This document shows positions 42,332 to 51,120 of a stretch of DNA of 64,000 bases, in pieces. The translations under genes and the position numbers were made by a program. Under the pieces are notes generated by a model. That model was given only the letters and a program-made list of their open reading frames with translations. It did no database searches and had not been told where the DNA came from. Within the stretch, counting starts at the first letter, position 1. The number at the start of each line of letters is the position of its first letter. The DNA is from Streptomyces sp. F63 (GTDB lineage Bacteria; Actinomycetota; Actinomycetes; Streptomycetales; Streptomycetaceae), in contig NZ_JAGPXX010000013.1 of the NCBI RefSeq assembly GCF_018070345.1, positions 1-64,000 on the forward strand, given 5' to 3'.

Positions 42332-43747
42332 ATGACGGCCGAGCGGCCCCGCATCCCGACCCGTGAACGCGCCACGGCCCGGCCCCGCCCGGCACGGTCC
42401 GGCGCCGCGGGCCGGAGCCGCCCCGCGGCGTCCCGTCCCGTACCCGGCCGGGCCCCGTCCGGGGGCTTCCGCGCGGTGCGCGGGCTGCGGCACCTGAGAG
42501 CCCGCCTGTTGCGGGCCTGGGACCGCCCGCTGACGGCCTATTACCTGATTCTGGGCAGCGGGCTGCTGCTGACCGTGCTGGGGCTGGTCATGGTCTTCTC
42601 CGCCTCCCAGATCCAGGCCCTCCGCTCCGACCTCCCCTCCACGTACTTCTTCGGCAAGCAACTGCTGGCCGCCGGCATCGGCGCGGGCCTGCTCCTGCTG
42701 GCCTCCCGTATGCCGGTGCGGCTGCACCGTGCCCTGGCGTACCCGCTGCTCGCCGTCTGCCTGGTGCTGCTGGTCCTGGTGCAGGTCCCCGGTGTCGGGC
42801 ACGCGGTGAAGGGCAATCAGAACTGGATCCAGCTCGGCGGCCCGTTCCAGCTCCAGCCCAGCGAGTTCGGCAAACTGGCACTCGTCCTCTGGGGTGCGGA
42901 CCTGCTCGCGCGCAAGCGGGAGAGGAAGCTGCTGGCCCAGTGGAAGCACCTGCTGGTGCCGCTGGTTCCGGTGGCCTTCCTGGTGCTCGGACTCATCATG
43001 CTCGGTGGCGACATGGGCACGGCCATCATCCTCACCGCGATCCTCTTCGGCCTGCTCTGGCTGGCCGGTGCCCCCACCCGGCTGTTCGCGGGGGTGCTCG
43101 CCGTCGCCGGGCTCATCGGGGCCCTGCTCATCGGAACGAACCGCAACCGGATGGCCCGGCTGGAATGCATCGGTGCCACCGACCCCGGCCCGCAGGACCA
43201 GTGCTGGCAGGCCGTCCACGGGATATACGCTCTGGCCAACGGCAACTGGTTCGGGGCCGGTCTCGGCGCCAGTGTGGAGAAGTGGGGCGAACTACCCGAA
43301 CCACACACCGACTTCATCTTCGCCGTGACAGGGGAGGAACTCGGCCTGGCGGGGACGCTGTCGGTGCTCGCTCTCTACGCGGCTCTAGGCTATGCGGGTA
43401 TCCGCGTGGCCGGACGCACGGAGGACCCCTTCGTCAGGTATGCCGCGGGAGGTGTGACCACCTGGATCACGGCCCAGGCCGTGGTCAACATCGGTGCGGT
43501 GCTCGGTCTGCTGCCGATCGCCGGAGTCCCGCTCCCGCTGGTCTCCTACGGGGGATCGGCCCTGCTGCCGACGATGTTCGCCATCGGGCTGATGATCGCG
43601 TTCGCGCGCAGTGAGCCCGCTGCCCGGGCGGCCCTGGCCATGCGGCAGCCTCGGCTGAGGCAGTTTTACCCGGGGAAGCGGCTCGCCCGGGCGAGAAGGA
43701 ACACGATGAGACGGCGTGCGGAGCGGCCGCCGTCCGGAGAGCGGTGA
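42332..43747 (+). CDS. ftsW: Septal peptidoglycan polymerase FtsW (SEDS)
   Basis: 471 residues with ten predicted transmembrane helices. A 65-residue Arg/Pro/Ala-rich cytoplasmic N-terminus precedes helix 1. SEDS motifs: VMVFSASQ, GNQNWIQLGGPFQLQPSEFGKLAL, LGGDMGTA (catalytic Asp loop), EPHTDFIFAVTGEELGL and PLVSYGGSALL. Polymerises glycan strands with FtsI. ATG at 42332 has GGAGGGG upstream. Confidence 0.97.
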   Translation: MTAERPRIPTRERATARPRPARSGAAGRSRPAASRPVPGRAPSGGFRAVRGLRHLRARLLRAWDRPLTAYYLILGSGLLLTVLGLVMVFSASQIQALRSDLPSTYFFGKQLLAAGIGAGLLLLASRMPVRLHRALAYPLLAVCLVLLVLVQVPGVGHAVKGNQNWIQLGGPFQLQPSEFGKLALVLWGADLLARKRERKLLAQWKHLLVPLVPVAFLVLGLIMLGGDMGTAIILTAILFGLLWLAGAPTRLFAGVLAVAGLIGALLIGTNRNRMARLECIGATDPGPQDQCWQAVHGIYALANGNWFGAGLGASVEKWGELPEPHTDFIFAVTGEELGLAGTLSVLALYAALGYAGIRVAGRTEDPFVRYAAGGVTTWITAQAVVNIGAVLGLLPIAGVPLPLVSYGGSALLPTMFAIGLMIAFARSEPAARAALAMRQPRLRQFYPGKRLARARRNTMRRRAERPPSGER

Positions 43748-43753
43748 ATTTCG

Positions 43754-44848
43754 GTGCATGTCGTACTCGCCGGTGGGGGGACCGCCGGCCACATCGAGCC
43801 CGCGCTCGCCCTCGCGGATGCCCTGCGGAGGCACGACCCGGCCGTGGGCATCACGGCCCTGGGCACGGAGCGCGGACTCGAGACCCGGCTCGTACCCGAG
43901 CGGGGCTACGAACTCGGGCTGATCCCGGCCGTACCGCTGCCGCGCAAGCCCACACCGGAACTGATCACCGTTCCCGGCCGGCTGCGCGGCACCATCAAGG
44001 CCGCGGAGCAGATCCTGGAACGCACCAAGGCGGACTGCGTGGTCGGCTTCGGCGGCTACGTCGCGCTGCCCGGGTACCTCGCGGCCAAGCGGCTGGGGGT
44101 GCCGATCATCGTCCACGAGGCCAACGCGCGCCCCGGTCTCGCCAACAAGATCGGCTCGCGGTACGCCGCGGCCGTCGCGGTGAGCACCCCGGACAGCAAG
44201 CTGCGCGGCGCCCGTTACGTCGGTATCCCGCTGCGCCGCTCCATCGCCACCCTCGACCGGGCGGCGGCCCGTCCGGAGGCCCGCGCCGCGTTCGGTCTGG
44301 ACCAGAACCTCCCCACCCTGCTGGTGTCCGGCGGATCGCAGGGCGCGCGGCGGCTGAACGAGGTGGTGCAGACGGTGGCTCCGGCGCTCCAGCGCGCGGG
44401 CGTCCAGATCCTGCACGCGGTGGGCCCCAAGAACGAACTGCCGCGGGCCGACAACATGCCCGGAATGCCGCCGTACCTTCCCGTCTCGTACCTGGACCGG
44501 ATGGATCTGGCCTACGCGGCGGCCGACATGATGCTGTGCCGCGCGGGAGCGATGACCGTCGCCGAACTCTCGGCCGTCGGCCTGCCCGCTGCCTATGTGC
44601 CGCTGCCCATCGGCAACGGCGAACAGCGGCTCAACGCCCAGCCGGTGGTCAAGGCGGGCGGCGGACTGCTCGTGGACGATGCCGAACTGACGCCCGAGTG
44701 GGTGCAGCAGCAGGTGGTCCCGGTGCTCACCGACTCCTACCGGCTGCACGAGATGTCGCGCGCGGCCGCCGACTTCGGCCGGCGGGACGCCGACGAACTG
44801 CTGGTCGGCATGGTCCACGAGGCGATCGCCGCACACAGGGCCGGCTGA
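43754..44848 (+). CDS. murG: Lipid II synthase MurG
   Basis: GlcNAc transferase converting lipid I to lipid II at the inner face of the membrane. 364 residues; N-terminal VVLAGGGTAGHIEPALALA, VVGFGGYVALPGYLAA, HEANARPGLANK, LLVSGGSQGARRLNE and RAGAMTVAELSAVGLPA are typical of GT28. GTG at 43754 lies six bases after ftsW; the ribosome binding site is weak, so coupling to ftsW is likely. murC, which follows murG in many bacteria, is absent here. Confidence 0.97.
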   Translation: MHVVLAGGGTAGHIEPALALADALRRHDPAVGITALGTERGLETRLVPERGYELGLIPAVPLPRKPTPELITVPGRLRGTIKAAEQILERTKADCVVGFGGYVALPGYLAAKRLGVPIIVHEANARPGLANKIGSRYAAAVAVSTPDSKLRGARYVGIPLRRSIATLDRAAARPEARAAFGLDQNLPTLLVSGGSQGARRLNEVVQTVAPALQRAGVQILHAVGPKNELPRADNMPGMPPYLPVSYLDRMDLAYAAADMMLCRAGAMTVAELSAVGLPAAYVPLPIGNGEQRLNAQPVVKAGGGLLVDDAELTPEWVQQQVVPVLTDSYRLHEMSRAAADFGRRDADELLVGMVHEAIAAHRAG

Positions 44849-44892
44849 CGGCCCCGGAGAACAGCGCGTACGGCGCGGGAAAGCAGGGGAGC

Positions 44893-45690
44893 GTGGCCGG
44901 ACAGACGACCACCCGGCGCGGCGGCGGGCTGTCGCCGTCCGGCCCGCCCCCGGCTCCCTCCGGGCAGGAGCGCAGGCACCGGTGGCGCCCGCGCCCCGAC
45001 CGGCTCGTCTTCTGGACGCTGGGTCTCGCCCTGTTCGCGGCGGGAGCCTTCTGGGTTCTCCATGGCTCGCCCTGGGTGCGGGTGGAACGTGTGACGGTGG
45101 AGGGCACCGGCGTCCTGACCCGGGACGAGGTCCGCCGGGCCGCGGCCGTGCCGCGCGGTGCCCCTCTCGTCTCCGTGGACGCCGACGCGGTCGCCGACCG
45201 GCTGCGGAGAAAACTCCCGCGCATCGACTCCGTTGCTGTCGTACGGTCATGGCCGCATGAAGTCGGTCTGAAGGTGACCGAGCGAAAATCCGCGGTGCTT
45301 ATCGAAAAGGGCGGAAAGTTCATCGAAGTGGACGATGAGGGTGTGCTTTTCGCCACGGTGGCCCAGCCGTCCAGGGGTGTGCCGCTGCTGGAAATGAAGG
45401 CCGCCGGGTCGCCGAGCCGGCACCGTTTCGGTGCGGAGCGGCTGCGGCGGGAGGCGGCCGGTGTCGCGGCCGGACTGCCTGCCCCCATTCACCGGGAGAC
45501 CCGCGCCGTCCTGGTCCGTTCCTATGACTCCATCACCCTGGAACTCACGGGTGGCCGGACCGTGGCCTGGGGTTCGCCCGAGCGCTCGGAACAGAAGGCG
45601 AAGACTCTGCTGGCTTTGCTGAAAACCGCCCGTGGAGCGGGGCACTTCGATGTGAGCGCTCCCGGCGCCCCGGCCGTCTCGGGGAGTTGA
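44893..45690 (+). CDS. ftsQ: Cell division protein FtsQ
   Basis: 265 residues. Basic, Pro-rich cytoplasmic N-terminus, one transmembrane helix (about 36-56, VFWTLGLALFAAGAFWVL), a POTRA domain starting VRVERVTVEGTGVLTRDEVRRAA, then the FtsQ beta domain with RSWPHEVGLKVTERKSAVLI. Part of FtsQLB at the septum. GTG at 44893 with AGGGGA upstream. Directly precedes the complex ftsZ promoter region. Confidence 0.94.
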   Translation: MAGQTTTRRGGGLSPSGPPPAPSGQERRHRWRPRPDRLVFWTLGLALFAAGAFWVLHGSPWVRVERVTVEGTGVLTRDEVRRAAAVPRGAPLVSVDADAVADRLRRKLPRIDSVAVVRSWPHEVGLKVTERKSAVLIEKGGKFIEVDDEGVLFATVAQPSRGVPLLEMKAAGSPSRHRFGAERLRREAAGVAAGLPAPIHRETRAVLVRSYDSITLELTGGRTVAWGSPERSEQKAKTLLALLKTARGAGHFDVSAPGAPAVSGS

Positions 45691-45742
45691 CCGCCGCTCA
45701 CCCGGCCCGCACCCTGGTGCTCCACCTCTGTGCGCGATCACA

Positions 45743-45929
45743 TAGGGTGAAAAGAAAAGCGGGAGGTTCGGCGTGTTCGTTGAACGCGCGGCGCTTGTCG
45801 ACTTAGTGTCTCGTTCGAAGGCTCCAAGGGGCAGACACACTGGTAACCCTAAACTTCACGGTTAGGGTTCGGGTCGGCACTTCGAACCGGCCCTCAGGCA
45901 TACGTAACTCGAGGCGAGAGGCCTTCGAC
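45743..45929 (+). promoter_or_regulatory. ftsZ promoter and regulatory region
   Basis: One promoter candidate is TTGAAC (45780-45785) with TAGTGT (45804-45809) at 18 bases. Another -10-like TAGGGT lies near 45743. Two WhiA-like motifs are present: GTGTC (45806-45810, i.e. GACAC on the minus strand) and GACAC (45834-45838). Next comes a perfect inverted repeat AACCCTAA (45845-45852) / TTAGGGTT (45862-45869) with a nine-base spacer. In Streptomyces ftsZ is known to have several promoters and WhiA/WhiB-dependent sporulation control, which agrees with this layout. Confidence 0.75.
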
Positions 45930-47150
45930 GTGGCAGCACCGCAGAACTACCTCGCAGTCATCAAGGTCGTCGGTATCGGCGGCGGTGGCGTCAACGCCAT
46001 CAACCGGATGATCGAGGTCGGTCTCAAGGGCGTCGAGTTCATCGCGATCAACACGGACGCGCAGGCCCTGCTGATGAGCGACGCGGACGTCAAACTCGAC
46101 GTCGGCCGTGAGCTCACCCGGGGCCTCGGCGCCGGCGCCAACCCCGACGTCGGCCGCAAGGCGGCCGAGGACCACCGCGAGGAGATCGAGGAGGTCCTCA
46201 AGGGGGCCGACATGGTCTTCGTCACCGCGGGCGAGGGCGGTGGCACGGGCACCGGCGGCGCCCCCGTGGTCGCCGGCATCGCCCGCTCCCTGGGTGCCCT
46301 GACCATCGGCGTGGTCACCCGCCCCTTCACCTTCGAGGGACGGCGTCGCGCGAACCAGGCCGAGGACGGCATCGCCGGCCTGCGCGACGAGGTCGACACC
46401 CTCATCGTGATCCCCAACGACCGGCTGCTGTCGATCTCCGACCGCCAGGTCAGCGTGCTCGACGCCTTCAAGTCCGCGGACCAGGTCCTGCTGTCGGGTG
46501 TCCAGGGCATCACCGACCTCATCACCACCCCGGGGCTCATCAACCTCGACTTCGCGGATGTGAAGTCCGTGATGTCCGAGGCCGGTTCGGCGCTCATGGG
46601 GATCGGCTCGGCGCGCGGCGACGACCGCGCGGTGGCCGCCGCCGAGATGGCGATCTCCTCGCCGCTGCTGGAGGCGTCCATCGACGGCGCCCGCGGGGTG
46701 CTGCTCTCCATCTCCGGTGGCTCGGACCTCGGCCTGTTCGAGATCAACGAGGCCGCGCAACTGGTCAGTGAGGCGGCCCACCCCGAGGCCAACATCATCT
46801 TCGGCGCGGTCATCGACGACGCCCTCGGCGACGAGGTCCGGGTCACCGTCATCGCGGCCGGGTTCGACGGCGGCCAGCCGCCGTCCAAGAGCCAGAGCCG
46901 CGACAAGGTGCTGGGCTCCTACGGGTCCCGCGAGGAGACCTCCGCGCCCGCCCCGGTGGAGAGCGGCCGCCCTTCCTTCGGCGCACTCGGCAGCGTTGCC
47001 CCCTCCCGCGAGGAGGAGCCCGAGCCGGCCGAGACCGCCCCGGTCGCCGACGTCCCCTCGCCGCCGGTCGCGTCCCCGCAGGTGCCCCCGGCCCGTCCGT
47101 ACTCGGACAGCCAGGCCGAGGAGCTCGATGTGCCGGACTTCCTCAAGTAG
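45930..47150 (+). CDS. ftsZ: Cell division GTPase FtsZ
   Basis: Tubulin homologue that forms the Z-ring and, in Streptomyces, the ladders of sporulation septa. 406 residues. GTPase core with GGGGVNAINRM, TDAQALLMSDA, the G-box GEGGGTGTGGAPVVA (near 100-114) and T7 loop region NLDFADVKSVM. A Pro/Ser/Glu-rich linker ends in the conserved tail LDVPDFLK, which binds SepF. GTG at 45930 has GAGAGGCC upstream. ftsA is absent; SepF encoded downstream takes its role. Confidence 0.99.
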   Translation: MAAPQNYLAVIKVVGIGGGGVNAINRMIEVGLKGVEFIAINTDAQALLMSDADVKLDVGRELTRGLGAGANPDVGRKAAEDHREEIEEVLKGADMVFVTAGEGGGTGTGGAPVVAGIARSLGALTIGVVTRPFTFEGRRRANQAEDGIAGLRDEVDTLIVIPNDRLLSISDRQVSVLDAFKSADQVLLSGVQGITDLITTPGLINLDFADVKSVMSEAGSALMGIGSARGDDRAVAAAEMAISSPLLEASIDGARGVLLSISGGSDLGLFEINEAAQLVSEAAHPEANIIFGAVIDDALGDEVRVTVIAAGFDGGQPPSKSQSRDKVLGSYGSREETSAPAPVESGRPSFGALGSVAPSREEEPEPAETAPVADVPSPPVASPQVPPARPYSDSQAEELDVPDFLK

Positions 47151-47163
47151 CCGTGGCGCACAC

Positions 47164-47895
47164 GTGATAGGGGAACAGTACGAGACGGGCGGCGCCCGCT
47201 TCGCCTTCACCGACCGGTGGGGCGGAGTGAGCGCCGCTCCGTATGCCGAGCTGAATCTCGGCGGCGCGGTCGGCGACGACCCCGCGGCCGTCCGCAAGAA
47301 CCGCGAACTCGCCGCGGAGTCGCTGGGCCTCGCGGCGGAGCGGGTGGTCTGGATGAACCAGGTGCACGGCCCGGACGTGGCCGTTGTCGACGGCCCCTGG
47401 GACGCCGCGGCCGACGACGCCGTCGACGCGGTCGTGACCGCCCGTCGCGGGCTCGCCCTCGCGGTGCTCACCGCCGACTGCGTCCCGGTCCTGCTGGCCG
47501 ACCCGGTCGCGGGGGTCGCGGGTGCTGCCCACGCGGGCCGCCCCGGTCTCGCGGCGGGCGTGGTCCCGGCGCTGGTCGGGGCCATGGTGCGGCTCGGCGC
47601 CGAGCCCTCGCGGCTCGTCGCGCACACCGGCCCCGCGATCTGCGGCCGTTGCTACGAGGTTCCGGAGACGATGCGGGACGAGGTCGCCGCCGTGGTTCCC
47701 GGGGCCCGGGCCGTCACGGCGTGGGGCACCCCCGCCCTCGACGTGCCGGCCGGAGTCCGGGCCCAGCTGGCCGGGCTCGGGGTGGAGCGCACGGTGTCGT
47801 CGGGTGTCTGCACCCGCGAATCCGCGGATTACTTCTCGTACCGGGGCGAGCGCACCACCGGGCGCCTGGCCTCCTATGTCTGGTTGGACGGATGA
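47164..47895 (+). CDS. pgeF: Purine nucleoside / peptidoglycan editing protein PgeF (YlmD, DUF152 laccase domain)
   Basis: 243 residues of the YfiH/PgeF family, multi-copper polyphenol oxidoreductase-type laccase fold. Metal-site motifs: NQVHG, LTADCVPVLLAD and AHAGRPGLAAG (canonical HAGWRG, here with Arg-Pro in place of Trp-Arg). In E. coli the family edits L-Ser-containing muropeptide precursors; purine nucleoside phosphorylase activity is also reported. GTG at 47164 starts 13 bases after ftsZ. Its stop overlaps the next start (ATGA). Confidence 0.93.
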   Translation: MIGEQYETGGARFAFTDRWGGVSAAPYAELNLGGAVGDDPAAVRKNRELAAESLGLAAERVVWMNQVHGPDVAVVDGPWDAAADDAVDAVVTARRGLALAVLTADCVPVLLADPVAGVAGAAHAGRPGLAAGVVPALVGAMVRLGAEPSRLVAHTGPAICGRCYEVPETMRDEVAAVVPGARAVTAWGTPALDVPAGVRAQLAGLGVERTVSSGVCTRESADYFSYRGERTTGRLASYVWLDG

Positions 47896-48617
47896 GCGTG
47901 ACCGACCGCAGGGCCGAACTGGCCGCCAATCTCGGACGGGTGGAGGAGCGCATCGCCACCGCCTGTGCCGCGGCGGGCCGGAAGCGGGAGGAGGTGACCC
48001 TGATCGTGGTCACCAAGACCTACCCGGCCTCGGATGTGCGGCTCCTCGCCGGCCTGGGCGTCCGGCACGTCGCGGAGAACCGGGATCAGGACGCCGCGCC
48101 GAAAGCGGCCGAATGTGCGGATCTGCCGCTTACTTGGCATTTTGTGGGTCAGTTGCAGACCAACAAAGCCCGTTCCGTGGTTGGTTATGCCGATGTGGTG
48201 CATTCCGTTGACCGCCTCAAGCTCGTCAACGCGCTGTCCGGTGCCGCGGTCCGGGCCGGCCGTGAACTGGGCTGCCTCATCCAGGTCGCGCTCGACGCCG
48301 GAGCGGGCGACGCGGCCGGCCGGGGTGGTGCCGCGCCGGACGCGGTACCGGAGTTGGGGGACGCGATCGCGGCCGCCGAAGGTCTGCGGCTCGACGGGGT
48401 GATGACCGTGGCGCCGCTCGCCGGCCCCTACGCCGGGCGTCAACGGGCCGCGTTCGAGCGGCTGGTGGACATCTCATCGGGCCTGCGGGCGCGCCATCCT
48501 GCTGCGAACATGGTCTCGGCGGGTATGAGTACGGACCTCGAGGACGCCATCGGGGCCGGAGCGACACATGTGCGCGTCGGTACTGCGGTACTCGGAGTCA
48601 GGCCCGGCCTCCGGTAA
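47892..48617 (+). CDS. yggS: PLP homeostasis protein YggS (PLPBP)
   Basis: 241 residues, alanine-racemase-like PLP barrel. The PLP lysine lies in LIVVTKTYPASDV; ENRDQDAAPK, WHFVGQLQTNKAR, and SAGMSTDLEDAIGAGATHVRVGTAVLG are typical. Binds PLP and buffers its level without known enzymatic activity. Overlaps pgeF by four bases. Conserved next to ftsZ and sepF in Gram-positive bacteria. Confidence 0.96.
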   Translation: MSVTDRRAELAANLGRVEERIATACAAAGRKREEVTLIVVTKTYPASDVRLLAGLGVRHVAENRDQDAAPKAAECADLPLTWHFVGQLQTNKARSVVGYADVVHSVDRLKLVNALSGAAVRAGRELGCLIQVALDAGAGDAAGRGGAAPDAVPELGDAIAAAEGLRLDGVMTVAPLAGPYAGRQRAAFERLVDISSGLRARHPAANMVSAGMSTDLEDAIGAGATHVRVGTAVLGVRPGLR

Positions 48618-48740
48618 CGTCGCCAAGAAGTCGGACCACAGCAGAAAATATGGTCGGTTCCGCCCCCGGCGGGCGGGCCGAGTGGATCCAGGGCGGCCGG
48701 TTGACGGAGCCGATCCACCACAGAGCGGAGGACGCAGAAC

Positions 48741-49361
48741 ATGGCCGGCGCGATGCGCAAGATGGCGGTCTACCTCGGCCTCGTGGAGGACGATGGGTAC
48801 GACGGCCGGGGATTCGACCCCGATGACGAGTTCGAGCCCGAGCCGGAGCCCGAGCGGGCGCACCGGCAGCACCAGCCGCATCACGCGGACCGCATGGAAC
48901 GGGGCGAACCGGACGAACCGGTCAGAGCCGCCCAACCTCCCGCTCAGCGTGAACCCGTGGCCGCCGCGGCCGAAAGCGGACGTCCCGCCCGTATCGCCCC
49001 CGTGGCATCCATCACACCCGAACGTCAGAGCCTGGAGAAGAGCGCACCGGTGATCATGCCCAAGGTCGTGTCCGAGCGTGAGCCCTACCGCATCACGACG
49101 CTCCACCCCCGGACCTACAACGAGGCCCGTACCATCGGGGAACACTTCCGTGAGGGCACTCCGGTGATCATGAATCTGACGGAGATGGACGACACCGACG
49201 CGAAGCGACTTGTCGACTTCGCGGCCGGTCTGGTCTTCGGCCTGCATGGCAGCATTGAGCGGGTGACGCAGAAGGTGTTCCTCCTGTCGCCTGCTAACGT
49301 CGATGTCACGGCGGAGGACAAAGCCCGTATCGCAGAGGGTGGGTTCTTCAACCAGAGCTGA
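48741..49361 (+). CDS. sepF: Cell division protein SepF
   Basis: 206 residues. N-terminal amphipathic membrane anchor AGAMRKMAVYLGLVEDD, an acidic then basic linker, and the C-terminal SepF core (about 105-200: ITTLHPRTYNEARTIGEHFREG, VIMNLTEMDDTDAKRLVDFAAGL in part). Tethers the Z-ring to the membrane in bacteria without FtsA. ATG at 48741 has GGAGG at good distance. The 123-base gap before it may contain a promoter. Confidence 0.96.
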   Translation: MAGAMRKMAVYLGLVEDDGYDGRGFDPDDEFEPEPEPERAHRQHQPHHADRMERGEPDEPVRAAQPPAQREPVAAAAESGRPARIAPVASITPERQSLEKSAPVIMPKVVSEREPYRITTLHPRTYNEARTIGEHFREGTPVIMNLTEMDDTDAKRLVDFAAGLVFGLHGSIERVTQKVFLLSPANVDVTAEDKARIAEGGFFNQS

Positions 49362-49420
49362 GACGCAACAACCGGCCGAACGGCCCGAGACGAAGTGCAA
49401 GGGGAGAGGGAAGCGCGGGG

Positions 49421-49705
49421 ATGGACATCGCACTGCAGGTGATCTACATCGCGCTGATGTGCTTCCTGATTGTGCTGATTTTCCGGTTGGTCATGGATTA
49501 TGTCTTCCAGTTCGCCCGGTCGTGGCAACCCGGCAAGGCGATGGTGGTGGTCCTGGAAGCGACCTACACTGTGACCGATCCGCCACTCAAGCTTCTGCGG
49601 CGGTTCATTCCGCCGCTGCGTCTCGGGGGCGTGGCGCTCGACCTGTCCTTCTTCGTACTGATGATCATCGTCTACATCCTGATCTCCGTCGTGAGGCAGC
49701 TGTGA
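49421..49705 (+). CDS. sepG: SepG / YggT-family division membrane protein
   Basis: 94 residues with two transmembrane helices (IALQVIYIALMCFLIVLIFRLVMDYV in part, and the C-terminal LDLSFFVLMIIVYILISVV) joined by a loop with the YggT signature VTDPPLKLLRRFIPPLRLGG. In Streptomyces this gene (ylmG) is named sepG and helps place SsgB and compact the nucleoid in sporulation. ATG at 49421 with GGGGA upstream. Confidence 0.95.
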   Translation: MDIALQVIYIALMCFLIVLIFRLVMDYVFQFARSWQPGKAMVVVLEATYTVTDPPLKLLRRFIPPLRLGGVALDLSFFVLMIIVYILISVVRQL

Positions 49706-49752
49706 ACGATACGGTCTTGCCGATATGCCGACGACTACGTTGAGGTGAAGAG

Positions 49753-50883
49753 ATGCCGTTGACCCCTGAGGACGTTCGGAACAAGCAGTTCACGACCGTC
49801 CGCCTCCGAGAGGGCTATGACGAGGACGAGGTCGATGCCTTCCTCGACGAGGTCGAAGCCGAGCTGACCCGGCTGCTGCGCGAGAACGAGGACCTGCGGG
49901 CCAAGCTCGCCGCCGCGACGCGCGCCGCCGCCCAGAACCAGCAACAACAGGGCATGCGCAAACCCCCGGAACAGCAGGAGAGGCCCGGCGGGCCGGTGCC
50001 CGCCGCCATATCGGGCCCGCAGCCGGTGCCGCCGCAGCAGATGGGCCCGCCCCAGCTGCCCGGTGGAGCACCCCAGCTGCCCGCAGGCCCCGGTGGCCAC
50101 GGCCCGCAGGGCGGCCCCGGTATGCACGGCCCCGGCCCGATGCAGGGTGGTCCCGGTCACATGGGCGGTCCGATGGGCGGCCCCGGCGGCCCCGGCGGCC
50201 CCGGCCAGCACATGCAGCAGCACCAGGGCCCCGGTGGCCACATGGGCCACGGCCCGGGTCCGGGCGGTCCCGGTGGTCCCGGCGGCGACGGCGGTGCCGC
50301 GCGCGTGCTGTCACTCGCGCAGCAGACCGCGGACCAGGCGATCGCGGAGGCCCGTTCCGAGGCCAACAAGATCGTTGGTGAGGCCCGCAGCCGTGCCGAG
50401 GGCCTGGAGCGGGACGCGCGCGCCAAGGCCGACGCCCTGGAGCGGGACGCCCAGGAGAAGCACCGCGTCGCGATGGGCTCGCTGGAGTCCGCGCGTGCCA
50501 CGCTGGAGCGCAAGGTCGAGGACCTGCGCGGCTTCGAGCGGGAGTACCGCACCCGTCTGAAGTCGTACCTGGAGAGCCAGCTGCGCCAGCTGGAGAACCA
50601 GGCCGACGACTCGCTGGCCCCGCCGCGCAGCGCCCCGGCGGCCCCGTCGCTTCCGCCGTCCCCCTCGATGGCCGGCGCCGGTTCGATGGGCGGGCACTCC
50701 ATGGGCAACCAGTCCATGGGCGGCCCCTCGGGAGGCAACGGCGGTCCGTCCTACGGAGGCCAGCAGCAGATGTCGCCGGCCATGACGCAGCCGATGGCAC
50801 CGGTGCGGCCCCAGGGTCCGTCGCCGATGCAGCAGGCGCCGTCGCCGATGCGCGGCTTCCTCATCGACGAGGACGACAACTGA
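49753..50883 (+). CDS. divIVA: Polar growth determinant DivIVA
   Basis: 376 residues. N-terminal DivIVA domain (PLTPEDVRNKQFTTVRLREGYDEDEVDAFLDEVE in part, residues 1-45), first coil, a long Gly/Pro/Gln/Met/His-rich linker (about 70-180, GGPGGPGG and GPMGGP runs), a second coiled coil (about 185-285, AIAEARSEANKIVGEARSRAEGLERDA in part), and a Gly/Met/Ser-rich tail ending in RGFLIDEDDN. Organises polarisomes and tip growth; target of Ser/Thr kinases such as AfsK in Streptomyces. ATG at 49753 with GAGGTGA upstream. Confidence 0.98.
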   Translation: MPLTPEDVRNKQFTTVRLREGYDEDEVDAFLDEVEAELTRLLRENEDLRAKLAAATRAAAQNQQQQGMRKPPEQQERPGGPVPAAISGPQPVPPQQMGPPQLPGGAPQLPAGPGGHGPQGGPGMHGPGPMQGGPGHMGGPMGGPGGPGGPGQHMQQHQGPGGHMGHGPGPGGPGGPGGDGGAARVLSLAQQTADQAIAEARSEANKIVGEARSRAEGLERDARAKADALERDAQEKHRVAMGSLESARATLERKVEDLRGFEREYRTRLKSYLESQLRQLENQADDSLAPPRSAPAAPSLPPSPSMAGAGSMGGHSMGNQSMGGPSGGNGGPSYGGQQQMSPAMTQPMAPVRPQGPSPMQQAPSPMRGFLIDEDDN

Positions 50884-50920
50884 CCGCGGCGCCTTAGGGC
50901 GCGCGTACGTCGGCGTATCA

Positions 50921-50959
50921 CAGGGCCGGGCCCGGAGGAGTCCTCCGGGCCCGGCCCTG
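50921..50959 (+). terminator. Terminator after divIVA
   Basis: Perfect 19-base arms (CAGGGCCGGGCCCGGAGGA and complement) around a single central base, 37 bases after the divIVA stop. It ends the dcw cluster. Confidence 0.85.
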
Positions 50960-51063
50960 TGTGCGTCTCCGGTTTCCGGCGGGGCGGCCGGCGGAGGGCG
51001 GGGTGACATCGCTCACTCCCGTCCGCGGCCGCAGCGGGCGCGGGAAGGCCGGCGGAGCCGCGG

Positions 51064-51107
51064 GGCCCCCGTGCGGCCACAGCTGTCGCTGCCGCCGCAC
51101 GGGGGCC
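51064..51107 (-). terminator. Terminator after ileS
   Basis: Arms GGCCCCCGTGCGGC / GCCGCACGGGGGCC, 14 bases each, with a 16-base loop, 14 bases after the ileS stop (minus strand). Confidence 0.8.
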
Positions 51108-51120
51108 TGACGGGGACGGC

